Of a stretch of 64,000 bases of DNA, positions 35,102-43,233 are shown one piece after another. This stretch comes from ZC4RG20 sp036381515 (GTDB lineage Bacteria; Pseudomonadota; Gammaproteobacteria; Steroidobacterales; Rariloculaceae), in contig DASVCR010000065.1 in NCBI GenBank assembly GCA_036381515.1, positions 62,001 to 126,000 of the forward strand, read 5' to 3'. Positions within the stretch are counted from its first letter, which is position 1; the number at the start of each line of letters is the position of its first letter. Under the pieces are notes generated by a model. That model did not search any database. It was given only the letters and a program-made list of their open reading frames with translations, and was not told the origin of the DNA. Both the position numbers and the translations under genes were made by a program.

Positions 35102-36076
35102 ATGGTCGACAAGACGTCGAGGTGGCTCGAGGACCGCCTCCCGGTATGGCGCGACGTCGCGGTCAGGCTCGACGCCGTCGAGCGGGGGCGCGCCGCCGCG
35201 CCCGAGGACGTCGTCAAGGTCATTTCCGCGTATCCCGAGATCGCACGCGATCTCGCGATCGCGCGCCGCGAGGCGCCGCGCGGACCGCTGACGCGCAGGC
35301 TCGAGCAGATTTATCTCGAGCTCCATCGCTCGATCTTTCGCTCGCCCGGCGACTGGCGAAGGGATCTCGCCAGGCTGTTCGTCAGCGACGCGGCCGAGAT
35401 CGCCCAGTCCTTGCGCTGGCACATCGTCTGGGTCACCGCGCTGTTCTTCGCGAGCGCATCGGCCGGTGCGTGGCTGATCAATCAGTATCCGGAGCTCGTC
35501 GGCCTCTTCGCGTCGGAGGCGATGATCGAGCAGGTGCAGTCCGGCAGGCTGTGGACGGAGGGCCTGCTGAACGTCGCGCCGTCGTCGCTGCTCGCGGTGC
35601 AGATCTTCACGAACAACATCTCCGTCTCGCTGTTCGCGCTCGTCGTCGGCATCTTCTACGGCCTCGGCACCGCGTACATCATCGGCCTGAACGGCATGCT
35701 GCTCGGCGCGGTCTTCTCGTATACCGCGCAGCACGGTCTCGCCGAGCGCCTCTTCGAGTTCGTCGCCGCTCACGGCTTCGTCGAGCTCAGCGTGATCATG
35801 GTCGCGGGCGCGTGCGGCGTCTCGCTCGGCGAGGCGCTCGCGCGGCCCGGGCGCGAAACGCGCGTGCAGGCGTTTCAGTGCGCGTCGTTGCGGGCGGGGA
35901 AGCTGATGGTCGTCTGCTGCGCGTTTCTCGTCGGCGCCGGGCTCATCGAGGGCTACATATCGCCCGATCCGGCCTACTCCCTCGCGCTCCGCCTCTCGAT
36001 CGGCCTCGGCTACCTCGCCGTTTTCGTCATCGTGCTGAGCGGCGCCCTCGGCCGCCTGCCCCGGCGCGCGGAATAG
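35102..36076 (+). CDS. SpoIIM-like (stage II sporulation protein M family) membrane protein
   Basis: The 324-aa protein has a soluble N-terminal third with ELHRSIFRSPGDWRRDLARLF, then five to six helices with FTNNISVSLFALVVGIFYGLGTAY and HGFVELSVIMVAGACGVSLG, both conserved in the SpoIIM family. In non-sporulating bacteria such proteins pair with RDD and MoxR-cluster proteins. Second gene of the RDD-SpoIIM operon, running toward the repeat cluster at 36149-36624. Confidence 0.88.
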   Translation: MVDKTSRWLEDRLPVWRDVAVRLDAVERGRAAAPEDVVKVISAYPEIARDLAIARREAPRGPLTRRLEQIYLELHRSIFRSPGDWRRDLARLFVSDAAEIAQSLRWHIVWVTALFFASASAGAWLINQYPELVGLFASEAMIEQVQSGRLWTEGLLNVAPSSLLAVQIFTNNISVSLFALVVGIFYGLGTAYIIGLNGMLLGAVFSYTAQHGLAERLFEFVAAHGFVELSVIMVAGACGVSLGEALARPGRETRVQAFQCASLRAGKLMVVCCAFLVGAGLIEGYISPDPAYSLALRLSIGLGYLAVFVIVLSGALGRLPRRAE

Positions 36077-36148
36077 TCGGCCTCGTTCGTCGACCAGCCG
36101 GCCGCAAGCGTCGAGCAGCGGGCCTCGTCGTCGTGTCGGCCGTGGTCT

Positions 36149-36283
36149 CATTCATGGCACGTTGGGCGCCGGTTGCGGCCTTCATTCGTGGAACGTCGAA
36201 CGTCGGTGGCGGCTTTCATTCATGGAACGTTGAGCGTCGGTGGCGGCCTCATTCATGGAACGTTGAGCGTCGGTGGCGGTCGG
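36149..36283. repeat. 33-34-bp direct repeat, four copies
   Basis: Copies begin with CATTC[AG]TGG[AC]ACG at 36149, 36183, 36217 and 36250. They continue with a conserved GCGTCGGTGGCGG-like end. The first copy is the most degenerate, the last two nearly identical. Two reverse-oriented, weaker copies lie at about 36471-36505 and 36506-36540. Confidence 0.85.
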
Positions 36284-36395
36284 GCGCTGTGTGATATGCG
36301 CGTCTTGGGGACCGCCGTGAAGCCTTCCATGGCGGCTGCGGGCTCGCCATCCCTGGCTCGCACGCTCCCCAAGACGCGCATATCACACAGCGCCC
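36282..36395. repeat. Perfect 30-bp inverted repeat
   Basis: Positions 36282-36311 and 36366-36395 are exact reverse complements over 30 bp, with a 54-nt loop. The arms include CTGTGTGATATGCGCGTC. The structure follows directly on the direct repeats. It lies between convergent genes and could stop transcription from both sides, or be the end of a small mobile element. Confidence 0.9.
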
Positions 36396-36624
36396 TCCTC
36401 GAGGGCGTGCCGTTCCATGAATGAGGCCGGCGGGCGCCGCGGCTTTCGAGACGCGCATGGTGCGCAGCCCATGACCACCGCCGACACCAAACGTTTCTTG
36501 AGTGAGGCCACCACCGACGTTCGACGTTCCGTGAGCGAGGCTATGTGGGCCACGCGCCGCTCGAGACGCGGATAGCACAGATTGCTCTCCTCGAGGGCGC
36601 GCCGTTCCATGAGTAGGCCGGCGG
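36371..36624. repeat. Direct repeat of about 62 bp, two copies 190 bp apart
   Basis: Unit A (36371-36433) and unit B (about 36562-36624) share GAGACGCG/AAGACGCG starts, a CACAG block, CTCCTCGAGGGCG and CCGTTCCATGA, and end in GGCCGGCGG. A partial third start (CGAGACGCGCATGG) lies near 36448. The CCGTTCCATGA block is the reverse complement of the start of the 34-bp direct repeat, so the two families are linked. Confidence 0.75.
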
Positions 36625-36636
36625 AAGCTGCGTCGT

Positions 36637-37983
36637 TCAGACGCGGTGCTGCGCGCGCAGCAGGCGATACTGGTTGAGCACCTTGCGGTCGAGCTCTTCG
36701 GGACGCGCCGTCATCGCGAGCGCGCCGAGCGCGCCGAGCCGTGCGATGTTCGCGCGGACCTGCCGCGCGTAGGCCCACGCCGCAAGCCCTCGGTACGGAT
36801 CGAGCCAGTCGCGCGCCTCGCCATGAGCGAGCGTCGCGACCTCGGCGCCGAGGAGCCCGATCATCATCGGCAGATGCTTCGGCGCGAGCAGCCTCGCGGC
36901 CTGCGCAAGCCTGCCCGTCGACGTCGACTCGTACAGATCCGTGAGCACGATCGTCAGGCAGCGGTGCCTGACGAGCCGGCGGACGCGCAGCGCCGCCTCG
37001 AGCGCGTCGGACTCGATCGGATGAGGCTCGAGACCGGCGAGCGCGCGGCGGATGTCGAGTACGCCTGCCTGGCCGCGGCTCGGCGGGACGACACGCAGCG
37101 GCCGGTCCGAGAACACGACGAGGCCGACGCGGTCGTCGCCCGCGGCGCAGTACTCCGCGAAACGCGCCGCGAGGTTCACGTAGTGGCCGAGCTGGCTCAT
37201 GCCGTCGAACTCGGTGCGGCTCGTCCGGCCCGCGTCGAGCAGGATCATGATCTCGAGATGCTGGTCCTCGCTGAACACGCGCGTGATCAGCCGGGACGTG
37301 CGCGCCGTCGCCTTCCAGTCGATCGTGTGGCGCGGATCGCCGCTGCGATATTCGCGGAGCTGATACAGCTCGTGGCCCCCGCCGAGCCTCGATTGCGGCG
37401 CCGAGCCCGCCTCGGCCGAGCCGGTGATCGCCGCGCGGCGCCCCAGCGTGTCCGGCAGCACGGTGCTGCGCGCGTTCGTCGCGACCTCGCGCGACCACCA
37501 TGCGAGGCCGAGCGGACCGAGCACGCGCACCGGGAGCGGCGGCCAGCCGTGCGAGCCGAGCTCGACCGCCCTGACCGCGACCTCGGTCCGAGCGCTGCCG
37601 CGGGCCGGCAGACGCAGCTCGCGCGCCTCGTCGGGCGGCGGCGTCGTGAGGTTTTCGAGGTCCGGCGTCGCCGCTTCGTCCGCCTCGACGACCCCGTCCG
37701 GCAGGACCGGCAACGTGCGCAGCGTCAGCGCGCGCGGCGACGGATTGCGGAGCTCGAGCTCGAGCGTCTCGACGCGGCCGAGAAACAGCCGCTCCGCCGA
37801 GCGCCACGCGGCGGAGACGCCGCGCCGGCGCACGGCGACGAACTCGTACGTGAGGCCCGCGACGAGCAGCACGACGACGAGGCGCCACCACGGGAACGCG
37901 CCGACGCTCTCGCTCCACGCGCCCGCAACGCCGAGCAGCGCGGCCGCAACGAGCGCGATGACGGCGAGCGGCGTCAGGTTCAC
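36637..37983 (-). CDS. DUF58 domain protein
   Basis: The 448-aa protein has two N-terminal membrane helices (VIALVAAALLGVAGAW, VVVLLVAGLTYEFV), a beta-rich segment and the DUF58 signature ELYQLREYRSGDPRHTIDWKATARTS, then a vWA-like domain with EIMILLDAGRTS. DUF58 proteins are standard partners of MoxR ATPases. The GTG start is directly next to the moxR stop, and it is the last gene of the five-gene operon 41946-36637. Confidence 0.9.
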   Translation of the reverse strand: MNLTPLAVIALVAAALLGVAGAWSESVGAFPWWRLVVVLLVAGLTYEFVAVRRRGVSAAWRSAERLFLGRVETLELELRNPSPRALTLRTLPVLPDGVVEADEAATPDLENLTTPPPDEARELRLPARGSARTEVAVRAVELGSHGWPPLPVRVLGPLGLAWWSREVATNARSTVLPDTLGRRAAITGSAEAGSAPQSRLGGGHELYQLREYRSGDPRHTIDWKATARTSRLITRVFSEDQHLEIMILLDAGRTSRTEFDGMSQLGHYVNLAARFAEYCAAGDDRVGLVVFSDRPLRVVPPSRGQAGVLDIRRALAGLEPHPIESDALEAALRVRRLVRHRCLTIVLTDLYESTSTGRLAQAARLLAPKHLPMMIGLLGAEVATLAHGEARDWLDPYRGLAAWAYARQVRANIARLGALGALAMTARPEELDRKVLNQYRLLRAQHRV

Positions 37984-38937
37984 TTAGGCTTCGCGGGGAA
38001 CGGCGACAGCGTCGAGGATGCGCTCGAGCTCCGCGCTTGCCGACAGCCCCTCGAGCACGGCGTCCGGCGTCAGCGCGATGCGGTGCGGGATCACCCAGCC
38101 GGCAACCCGCTTCACGTCGTCGGGAATCACGAAGTCGCCGCCGCGGAGCGCCGCCTCGATCCGCGCGCAGCGCGCGAGCGCGACCGCGGCCCGGCTCGAC
38201 AGTCCGAGCGCGATGCTTGCGCTCTGCCTCGTCGCGGCGACGAGGTCGAGTATGTAGCCGGTCAACGCTTCCGAGACGTGCACGGACTCGAGCTCCTCCC
38301 TTGCGCGGGCCAACACGTCGTGCGAGAGCGACGCGACGTCCGCGGCCCGCCGCGGGTCCTCACCGGGCAGCGCGTACTCCGCGAGGATTCGCGCCTCCTC
38401 GGCACGCGCGGGGTACGTCATCTGCACGCTCAGCATGAAACGATCGAGCTGAGACTCGGGCAGAGGATACGTGCCCTCGAACTCCCGCGGATTCTGCGTC
38501 GCGACCACGAGAAAATCGTCGGGCAGCGGGAAGCGCTCGCCGTCAACGGTCACGAACCGCTCCTCCATCGCCTCGAGCAGCGCCGATTGAGTCTTCGGCC
38601 CGGCGCGGTTGATCTCGTCGACGAGCACGACGTCGGCGAAGAGCGGCCCCTCGCGGAACTCGAAGCGCCGCGTGTCGGCGTTGAAGACGTGCACGCCGGT
38701 CAGGTCCGTCGGCATCAGGTCCGCCGTGCCCTGCACGCGCTTGAAGACGCCGCCGAGCACACGGGCGAACGTGTTGCTGAGCAGGGTCTTGCCGAGCCCC
38801 GGCGGCCCTTCGAGGAGCACGTGGCCGCGTCCGATCAATGCGATCGTCATCGCGTGGATCACGTCCTCGACGCCGTACACGACCTTCCCGAGCTCGTGCT
38901 GCAGGAAGTCCTCGAGCGCCCTCGCCTGCTCCGTCAT
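37984..38937 (-). CDS. MoxR-family AAA+ ATPase
   Basis: The 317-aa ATPase has Walker A GPPGLGKT (44-51), Walker B VLVDEIN (104-110), sensor 1 VVATQNP and a C-terminal lid with LGLSSRAAVALARCARI. MoxR ATPases act as chaperones that assemble or activate vWA-domain partners, here most likely the DUF58 protein encoded next to it. The ATG overlaps the stop of the upstream DUF4350 gene (ATGA). Confidence 0.93.
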   Translation of the reverse strand: MTEQARALEDFLQHELGKVVYGVEDVIHAMTIALIGRGHVLLEGPPGLGKTLLSNTFARVLGGVFKRVQGTADLMPTDLTGVHVFNADTRRFEFREGPLFADVVLVDEINRAGPKTQSALLEAMEERFVTVDGERFPLPDDFLVVATQNPREFEGTYPLPESQLDRFMLSVQMTYPARAEEARILAEYALPGEDPRRAADVASLSHDVLARAREELESVHVSEALTGYILDLVAATRQSASIALGLSSRAAVALARCARIEAALRGGDFVIPDDVKRVAGWVIPHRIALTPDAVLEGLSASAELERILDAVAVPREA

Positions 38938-40199
38938 CCGATCGCCTCTCTCGCCTTCCTCAACATGTTGTGCAGCCGCACGAGGTCCACGGCCTTCCCG
39001 CCCGAAAGCGCGTCATGATAGCGGCGCAGCCGCTCGTACGTTCCGGCATCGAGCGTCGGAGTCGCCTCCAGCGCCTCCCATGGCGGCGCGTCTCCGCGCA
39101 GCCCGCGTGCACGCTTCAGCTCTTCGAACCATGCGTCGAACAGCATCTTTCCGGCATCGCGCGCGTCGAGCCGGCGCGCCATGAAGCCGCCGACGGCCTC
39201 GAGGAAGTCGCGCTGCCGCGGCCCGCTCGGCCGCGCCGCGGGCGGCGCGAACCGGTTGCTCGAGCCGAGCACGTACACGAGCCACGCGCCGATCAGGAAC
39301 CATAGCGTCCGATGCAGGCGCGGGTCGCCGAAGAACGCCGCGGCATCGTAGATCACGGAAAGACCCTGATGCATGTCGTCGAAGATCACGGCGCCGTCGC
39401 CGCGAACGTGATGACGCACCACGTTCGCGAGGAAGCGTCCGGCGTCGGACTCGGCGACGACGTGATTCGTCAACATCGAGCCGCTCGCGACGAGGATGAT
39501 GTGCCCGTTGCCGAGCCGCCGTTCCCACGCGGCGTCGAGCCCGGACGAGCGCTCTCGTGCGAGCCTCAACAGCAGCAGCGGCTCCGACCCCGGCACGTGC
39601 GAATCCCACAGCGCGCTCTCGCCGTCCGAGTAGGCGCGCAGCCGCTCGACGCCTTCCATCAGCGGATGGCCGGCGACCGGGTCGAGCTCCACGGCGCTGC
39701 GGGGGGCGATCGGCCTCCGCTGAAGCGTGAGCGCGCGCGGCCGCTCGACCTGATGCTGCGCGAAGGTGACGCCGCTGATCGTCTGCAGGTCCTCGAGGAA
39801 CTCCAGCGACGCGTTCACGGACGCCCACTCGGGCGTGTCGTCGAGCGCGGCCAGAATCAGCAGCGTGTTGCCGCTGCGGATCCACGCGTGCAGGCTGCCA
39901 TGCTCGCGCGAGCGGACGGGCAAACGGTGCGGCATCGTCGTGATCAGCAGGTTGCCGCGCCTCGGCAGATCGAGCGCCTCGTCGGGCTCGAGAGCGATCA
40001 GCCTGTCGTACCGCTCCCGCAGGCTCACGACGCGGACACCCGACGCTTCGAGCCAGCGGCTGATCGCCGCGTAGCCGTTGCGGCCGGTCTCGATGCTGAG
40101 CGGCCGAGTCACCGGCGCTTCGCCGCGCTGGACGAACATCGTGTAGAGGATCAGCAGCGCGACGAGCGCGCCGGCGGCGGTGATCAGCCGGTCCTTCAT
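38934..40199 (-). CDS. DUF4350-type membrane protein
   Basis: The 421-aa protein has one N-terminal helix (LITAAGALVALLILYTMFV), a periplasmic globular part that begins RPLSIETGRNGYAAISRWLE, as DUF4350 does, and a second helix (TLWFLIGAWLVYVLGSSN). A soluble C-terminal region follows with GFMARRLDARDAGKML. It lies between the DUF4129 and MoxR genes with ATGA overlaps on both sides. Biochemical role unknown. Confidence 0.85.
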   Translation of the reverse strand: MKDRLITAAGALVALLILYTMFVQRGEAPVTRPLSIETGRNGYAAISRWLEASGVRVVSLRERYDRLIALEPDEALDLPRRGNLLITTMPHRLPVRSREHGSLHAWIRSGNTLLILAALDDTPEWASVNASLEFLEDLQTISGVTFAQHQVERPRALTLQRRPIAPRSAVELDPVAGHPLMEGVERLRAYSDGESALWDSHVPGSEPLLLLRLARERSSGLDAAWERRLGNGHIILVASGSMLTNHVVAESDAGRFLANVVRHHVRGDGAVIFDDMHQGLSVIYDAAAFFGDPRLHRTLWFLIGAWLVYVLGSSNRFAPPAARPSGPRQRDFLEAVGGFMARRLDARDAGKMLFDAWFEELKRARGLRGDAPPWEALEATPTLDAGTYERLRRYHDALSGGKAVDLVRLHNMLRKAREAIG

Positions 40200-41176
40200 C
40201 GCCCGCTCGCCGTTCCCGGCGGCCGTCCCGCGTCGAGCTCGTCGAGCACGGCCTTGCCGTGTGCGATCACGGGCTCGACGTCCGCCGGCCCCGGGTGCCA
40301 ATCCGCGAACGTGACCCGCTCCGCGGCGACGACGACGGCCTCGAGCTCGTCGCGACGGCGAACGCCGAGCCTTGCCGCGGCGGCGACGAGCTCACGGTGC
40401 GTGAGGCTGTCGCGAACCCGGTCCCCGAAGCGCTCCTTGAGCCGCTCGACGACCAGCGCGAGCAGCAGCGCGGGCTGGCGCACCGCGGGCGCGCGCTTCA
40501 CGCCGTCGAACGTGACGGGAACACGCGTCGCCCACGGCGGCACGCCCCCCGCCGCCCGCCCGCGCCTGCGGTCGCGCCCGCCGCGGAGCACGCCGCTGAT
40601 CCTGAGCTCGTTCGCCGCCACGATCAGCGCGGCGATCACGATCGCGAAGCCGAGCAGGTAGACGAGCGCACGGACCCACTCCCCCGGGATCGACAGGTTG
40701 CGCAGCCACTCGAGCACGCCTCCGGCGCCGCCCGCATCGTCGAGGCCGAGCCGCTCCCGGAGCCACTCGCGGATCCGCTCCCACAGCGAGAGCTCGGCGA
40801 CCGGCTCGAACGGCCGCAGCGAATCGACCAGCGCCTCGAGCTCGTCGACCTCGAGATCGGTCCTGTCGGGCACGCGCTCGTAGTGCGCGATCAGGTCGAC
40901 GAGGTCCTCGAACGGCCTCGCGGTCAACGCGCCGGCCGGGGTCCTGCCGAGCGCCGGCGCCCACTTCCCGGCCTCGATCTCGCGGGCGAGATCCGCGCAG
41001 ACATCCACGAGCCGCGGCGCGCCGCCCTCGCCGCCGGTCCCGTCGCCGGCCCGCAGCCGCGCGGCGCAATCGGCAACGTCGGTGTCGCCGCCGAAGCCAC
41101 TCTGCGCGTTCGCGTCCGCGGCGAACGCGAGCAGCGGGACGGCGGCGAGAACGAGGACGACGCCGGCTCGACTCAC
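40196..41176 (-). CDS. DUF4129 domain protein
   Basis: The 326-aa protein has a signal peptide (VVLVLAAVPLLAFAADANA), an exported segment, a helix (ALVYLLGFAIVIAALIVAAN) and a cytoplasmic C-terminus with SLTHRELVAAAARLGVRRRDEL that fits DUF4129. The start is GTG at 41176, overlapping the preceding stop (GTGA); no ATG fits. Such proteins accompany MoxR/DUF58 clusters, sometimes fused to transglutaminase domains, which are absent here. Confidence 0.8.
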   Translation of the reverse strand: MSRAGVVLVLAAVPLLAFAADANAQSGFGGDTDVADCAARLRAGDGTGGEGGAPRLVDVCADLAREIEAGKWAPALGRTPAGALTARPFEDLVDLIAHYERVPDRTDLEVDELEALVDSLRPFEPVAELSLWERIREWLRERLGLDDAGGAGGVLEWLRNLSIPGEWVRALVYLLGFAIVIAALIVAANELRISGVLRGGRDRRRGRAAGGVPPWATRVPVTFDGVKRAPAVRQPALLLALVVERLKERFGDRVRDSLTHRELVAAAARLGVRRRDELEAVVVAAERVTFADWHPGPADVEPVIAHGKAVLDELDAGRPPGTASGR

Positions 41177-41946
41177 GCTTCGGCCGCGGCGATCCGCTCC
41201 GCGATGTCGGCGCCCTCGTTGCGCAGCTTGCAATCGGCGTAGATGGCCATCAAGAGCGAGTAGAACAAGGGCGTCAGGAGTCCGCCGAAGAGCGGCGTCA
41301 CGATGAAGTCGATCTGCCACGGCAGCCGCTGCATCTGCTCGATGTCGGCAACGCCGCCGCCGATCGCGACGAACAGGCCGGCAACGACGCCGACCAGCAT
41401 GTAGAGCACGAGCGCGACGACGCTGACGATCGTCAGCAGGACCGCAGTGCGCCACCAGCGGCCGCGCACGAGCTCGGAGCTGTAACGGAAGCTGTCGAGG
41501 ACGCCCTTCGACTCGGTGACGGCAGCGATCGGCGCGAACACGAACTTGACGGCGAGGTAGAGCCCCGGGATCACGAGCAGGAAGCCGAGGCCGACCGCGA
41601 GGCTGAGCAACACAACGACGCCCAGCACGACCGGGAACCGGCGCAGGCTCACCGCCAAAGCCTCGCCCGCCGTCAGCGACTCGCCGTGCTGGACCGCGTG
41701 GATCTTTGCGATGACCGGCGTCCAGAGCAGCAGCGACAGCGCGACCGACACGCACATCACGATCGCGAGCAGCGCGAAATCGATCGGCTCGCCCGGCGTC
41801 GGCTGCACGATGCGCCCGGCCGGCGCCGACACGAGGGCACCGAGGAACGCGAAAACGAACGTGCCTTTGAGCGAATAGCGGTACAGCGAGAATCCGCTAT
41901 CGAGCACGCCGCCGATCGGCTGCGGCGACTCCGGTTTCGTGTACAT
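41173..41946 (-). CDS. Multi-pass membrane protein of unknown function
   Basis: The 257-aa protein starts with PIGGVLDSGFSLYRYSLK and has about six helices, including LAIVMCVSVALSLLLWTPV and VVLGVVVLLSLAVGLGFLLVI. This layout resembles the glycerophosphodiester-phosphodiesterase membrane-domain/YciC-like families that often open MoxR-type operons. The ATG at 41946 has GAGGAAGGGG just upstream and was preferred over a frame-open start at 42018. First gene of the operon. Confidence 0.75.
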   Translation of the reverse strand: MYTKPESPQPIGGVLDSGFSLYRYSLKGTFVFAFLGALVSAPAGRIVQPTPGEPIDFALLAIVMCVSVALSLLLWTPVIAKIHAVQHGESLTAGEALAVSLRRFPVVLGVVVLLSLAVGLGFLLVIPGLYLAVKFVFAPIAAVTESKGVLDSFRYSSELVRGRWWRTAVLLTIVSVVALVLYMLVGVVAGLFVAIGGGVADIEQMQRLPWQIDFIVTPLFGGLLTPLFYSLLMAIYADCKLRNEGADIAERIAAAEA

Positions 41947-42056
41947 GATCCCCTTCCTCAACGAACTCCGCGGCGGGTCGCGCAGCGGCAATATTTCATC
42001 CCGGCCGCGCGAACACAAGCGACTCGCAGGCGATCCGGTGCAAGTTTCCGGCCGGA

Positions 42057-43133
42057 TCAGCCGGCGCGCCGGATCGGAGCGGCCGCCGGCCGGTGCCCGG
42101 CGCTCTGCTCGTCCTGCTCGAGGGCCAGCCGCAACGCTTTGAATCTGCGGCGATACTGCGCCGGCGTCAGCCCCACCTTCCGCCGGAACAGCCGCGAGAA
42201 GAAGCTCGCGTCACCGTAGCCGACCTCGCCCGCGATCGCGTCCACCGGACGGGCCGTCGTCTCGAGCAGCTGCTTCGCCTCCTCGAGCCTGAGGGCGTGC
42301 ACGTACTCGAGCGGGGACATGCCGGTCGCCCGCGTGAAGCGCCGCTTGAACGACCGCTCGGCGAGCCCGCTGAGCCGGGCCATGGCCGCGACCGGCGCCT
42401 CCTGGTCGTAATGCTTCGCGACCCATTCCTGGCACCGCGCGATCACCGCGTCCTCCGTCTGCCGCCGGCGCGCGAGCATCGCGAACGGCTGCTGGCCGAT
42501 GTGGTGCCAGTCGAGCAGGTGCAGCCGGGCGACCCGCATCGCCTCCTCGGCCCCGACGAACCGCGCGATCAGAAAGAGCGCGAGGTCGTGCCACGACGTG
42601 CCGCCGCCCGCCATCACGAAGCGTCCCCCGCCGGAGATCACGAGCGCGCGGTTCGGGTGCACGCGCACCCGCGGATACCGCGCCGCGAGGGCGTCGCAGA
42701 AGGCCCAGTGCGTCGTCACGTCGAGCCCGTCGAGGAGCCCCGCCTCGGCGAGCAGCAGCGCGCCCGTGCACGCGGTCGCAAACGTGATCCCGGTCCGATC
42801 GAGCTCGACGAGCCAGTCGATCTCGCGGACGTAGCGCCCGGCCACGTCTTCGTTCGGCAGCACCGCGAGATCGGGGATCGCGACGACGTCCGGCCGGGGA
42901 CAGCGCTCGATCGAGCACGTCGGCGCGACGCGCAGGCCGTTGCCGGTATCGAGCTCGCGGCCGTCGGCGGACACGATCAGCGGGCGGATCCTCGACTCGC
43001 CGGGCCTGCCCTCGGTGACCAGGCTCCAGTCCCGGCCGGCCGACTCGAGCACCTCGAACATCCCGTAGAGCGTCGAGGCCGTCGACTCGGGCACGGCGAG
43101 GAGCGCGACGACGAGCTTTCCGGACTCGGGCAT
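42057..43133 (-). CDS. GlxA-type transcriptional regulator (DJ-1/PfpI plus AraC domains)
   Basis: The 358-aa protein has a DJ-1/PfpI-like domain at residues 1-200 with FATACTGALLLAEAGLLDGL (Cys at the nucleophile-elbow position). An AraC-type DNA-binding domain fills the C-terminus, with MARLSGLAERSFKRRFTRAT and VGYGDASFFSRLFRRKVGLT as the two helix-turn-helices. Such regulators sense small metabolites. Its start codon overlaps a pair of direct repeats (43134-43165) that look like its own operator, in the short gap to a divergent methyltransferase. Confidence 0.9.
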   Translation of the reverse strand: MPESGKLVVALLAVPESTASTLYGMFEVLESAGRDWSLVTEGRPGESRIRPLIVSADGRELDTGNGLRVAPTCSIERCPRPDVVAIPDLAVLPNEDVAGRYVREIDWLVELDRTGITFATACTGALLLAEAGLLDGLDVTTHWAFCDALAARYPRVRVHPNRALVISGGGRFVMAGGGTSWHDLALFLIARFVGAEEAMRVARLHLLDWHHIGQQPFAMLARRRQTEDAVIARCQEWVAKHYDQEAPVAAMARLSGLAERSFKRRFTRATGMSPLEYVHALRLEEAKQLLETTARPVDAIAGEVGYGDASFFSRLFRRKVGLTPAQYRRRFKALRLALEQDEQSAGHRPAAAPIRRAG

Positions 43134-43165
43134 GGCACGAATGACAGGTTATTGCCACGAATGAC
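43134..43165. promoter_or_regulatory. Direct-repeat operator of the GlxA-type regulator
   Basis: G[GC]CACGAATGAC occurs twice (43134-43145, 43154-43165) with a 20-bp period, so both copies face the same side of the helix, as AraC-family dimers need. It lies right before the regulator's own start and about 70 bp before the divergent methyltransferase gene. Confidence 0.65.
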
Positions 43166-43233
43166 TCTAACGCAGCCGTCCGGCTCCGACTAGGCTGCCG
43201 GTCCTCGAACCATCTCATGAGGAGGACGACGTC

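Larger units (their letters stand above)
36077..36636. other. Gene-free stretch between convergent operons
   Basis: These 560 bp separate the 3' ends of the SpoIIM-like gene and the DUF58 gene. They are almost wholly made of direct and inverted repeats, listed separately. Reading frames exist on both strands, but repeat units of 33-34 bp change frame from copy to copy and no protein family is visible. Confidence 0.75.

Noticed and set aside
36149..36283. CRISPR-like array
   Set aside because: The 33-34-bp units are directly adjacent without unique spacers, and no cas gene is present.
36173..36578. Small open frames on both strands in the 34-bp repeat cluster
   Set aside because: Repeat length is not a multiple of three and translations change with each copy; DNA-level inverted repeats explain the conservation.
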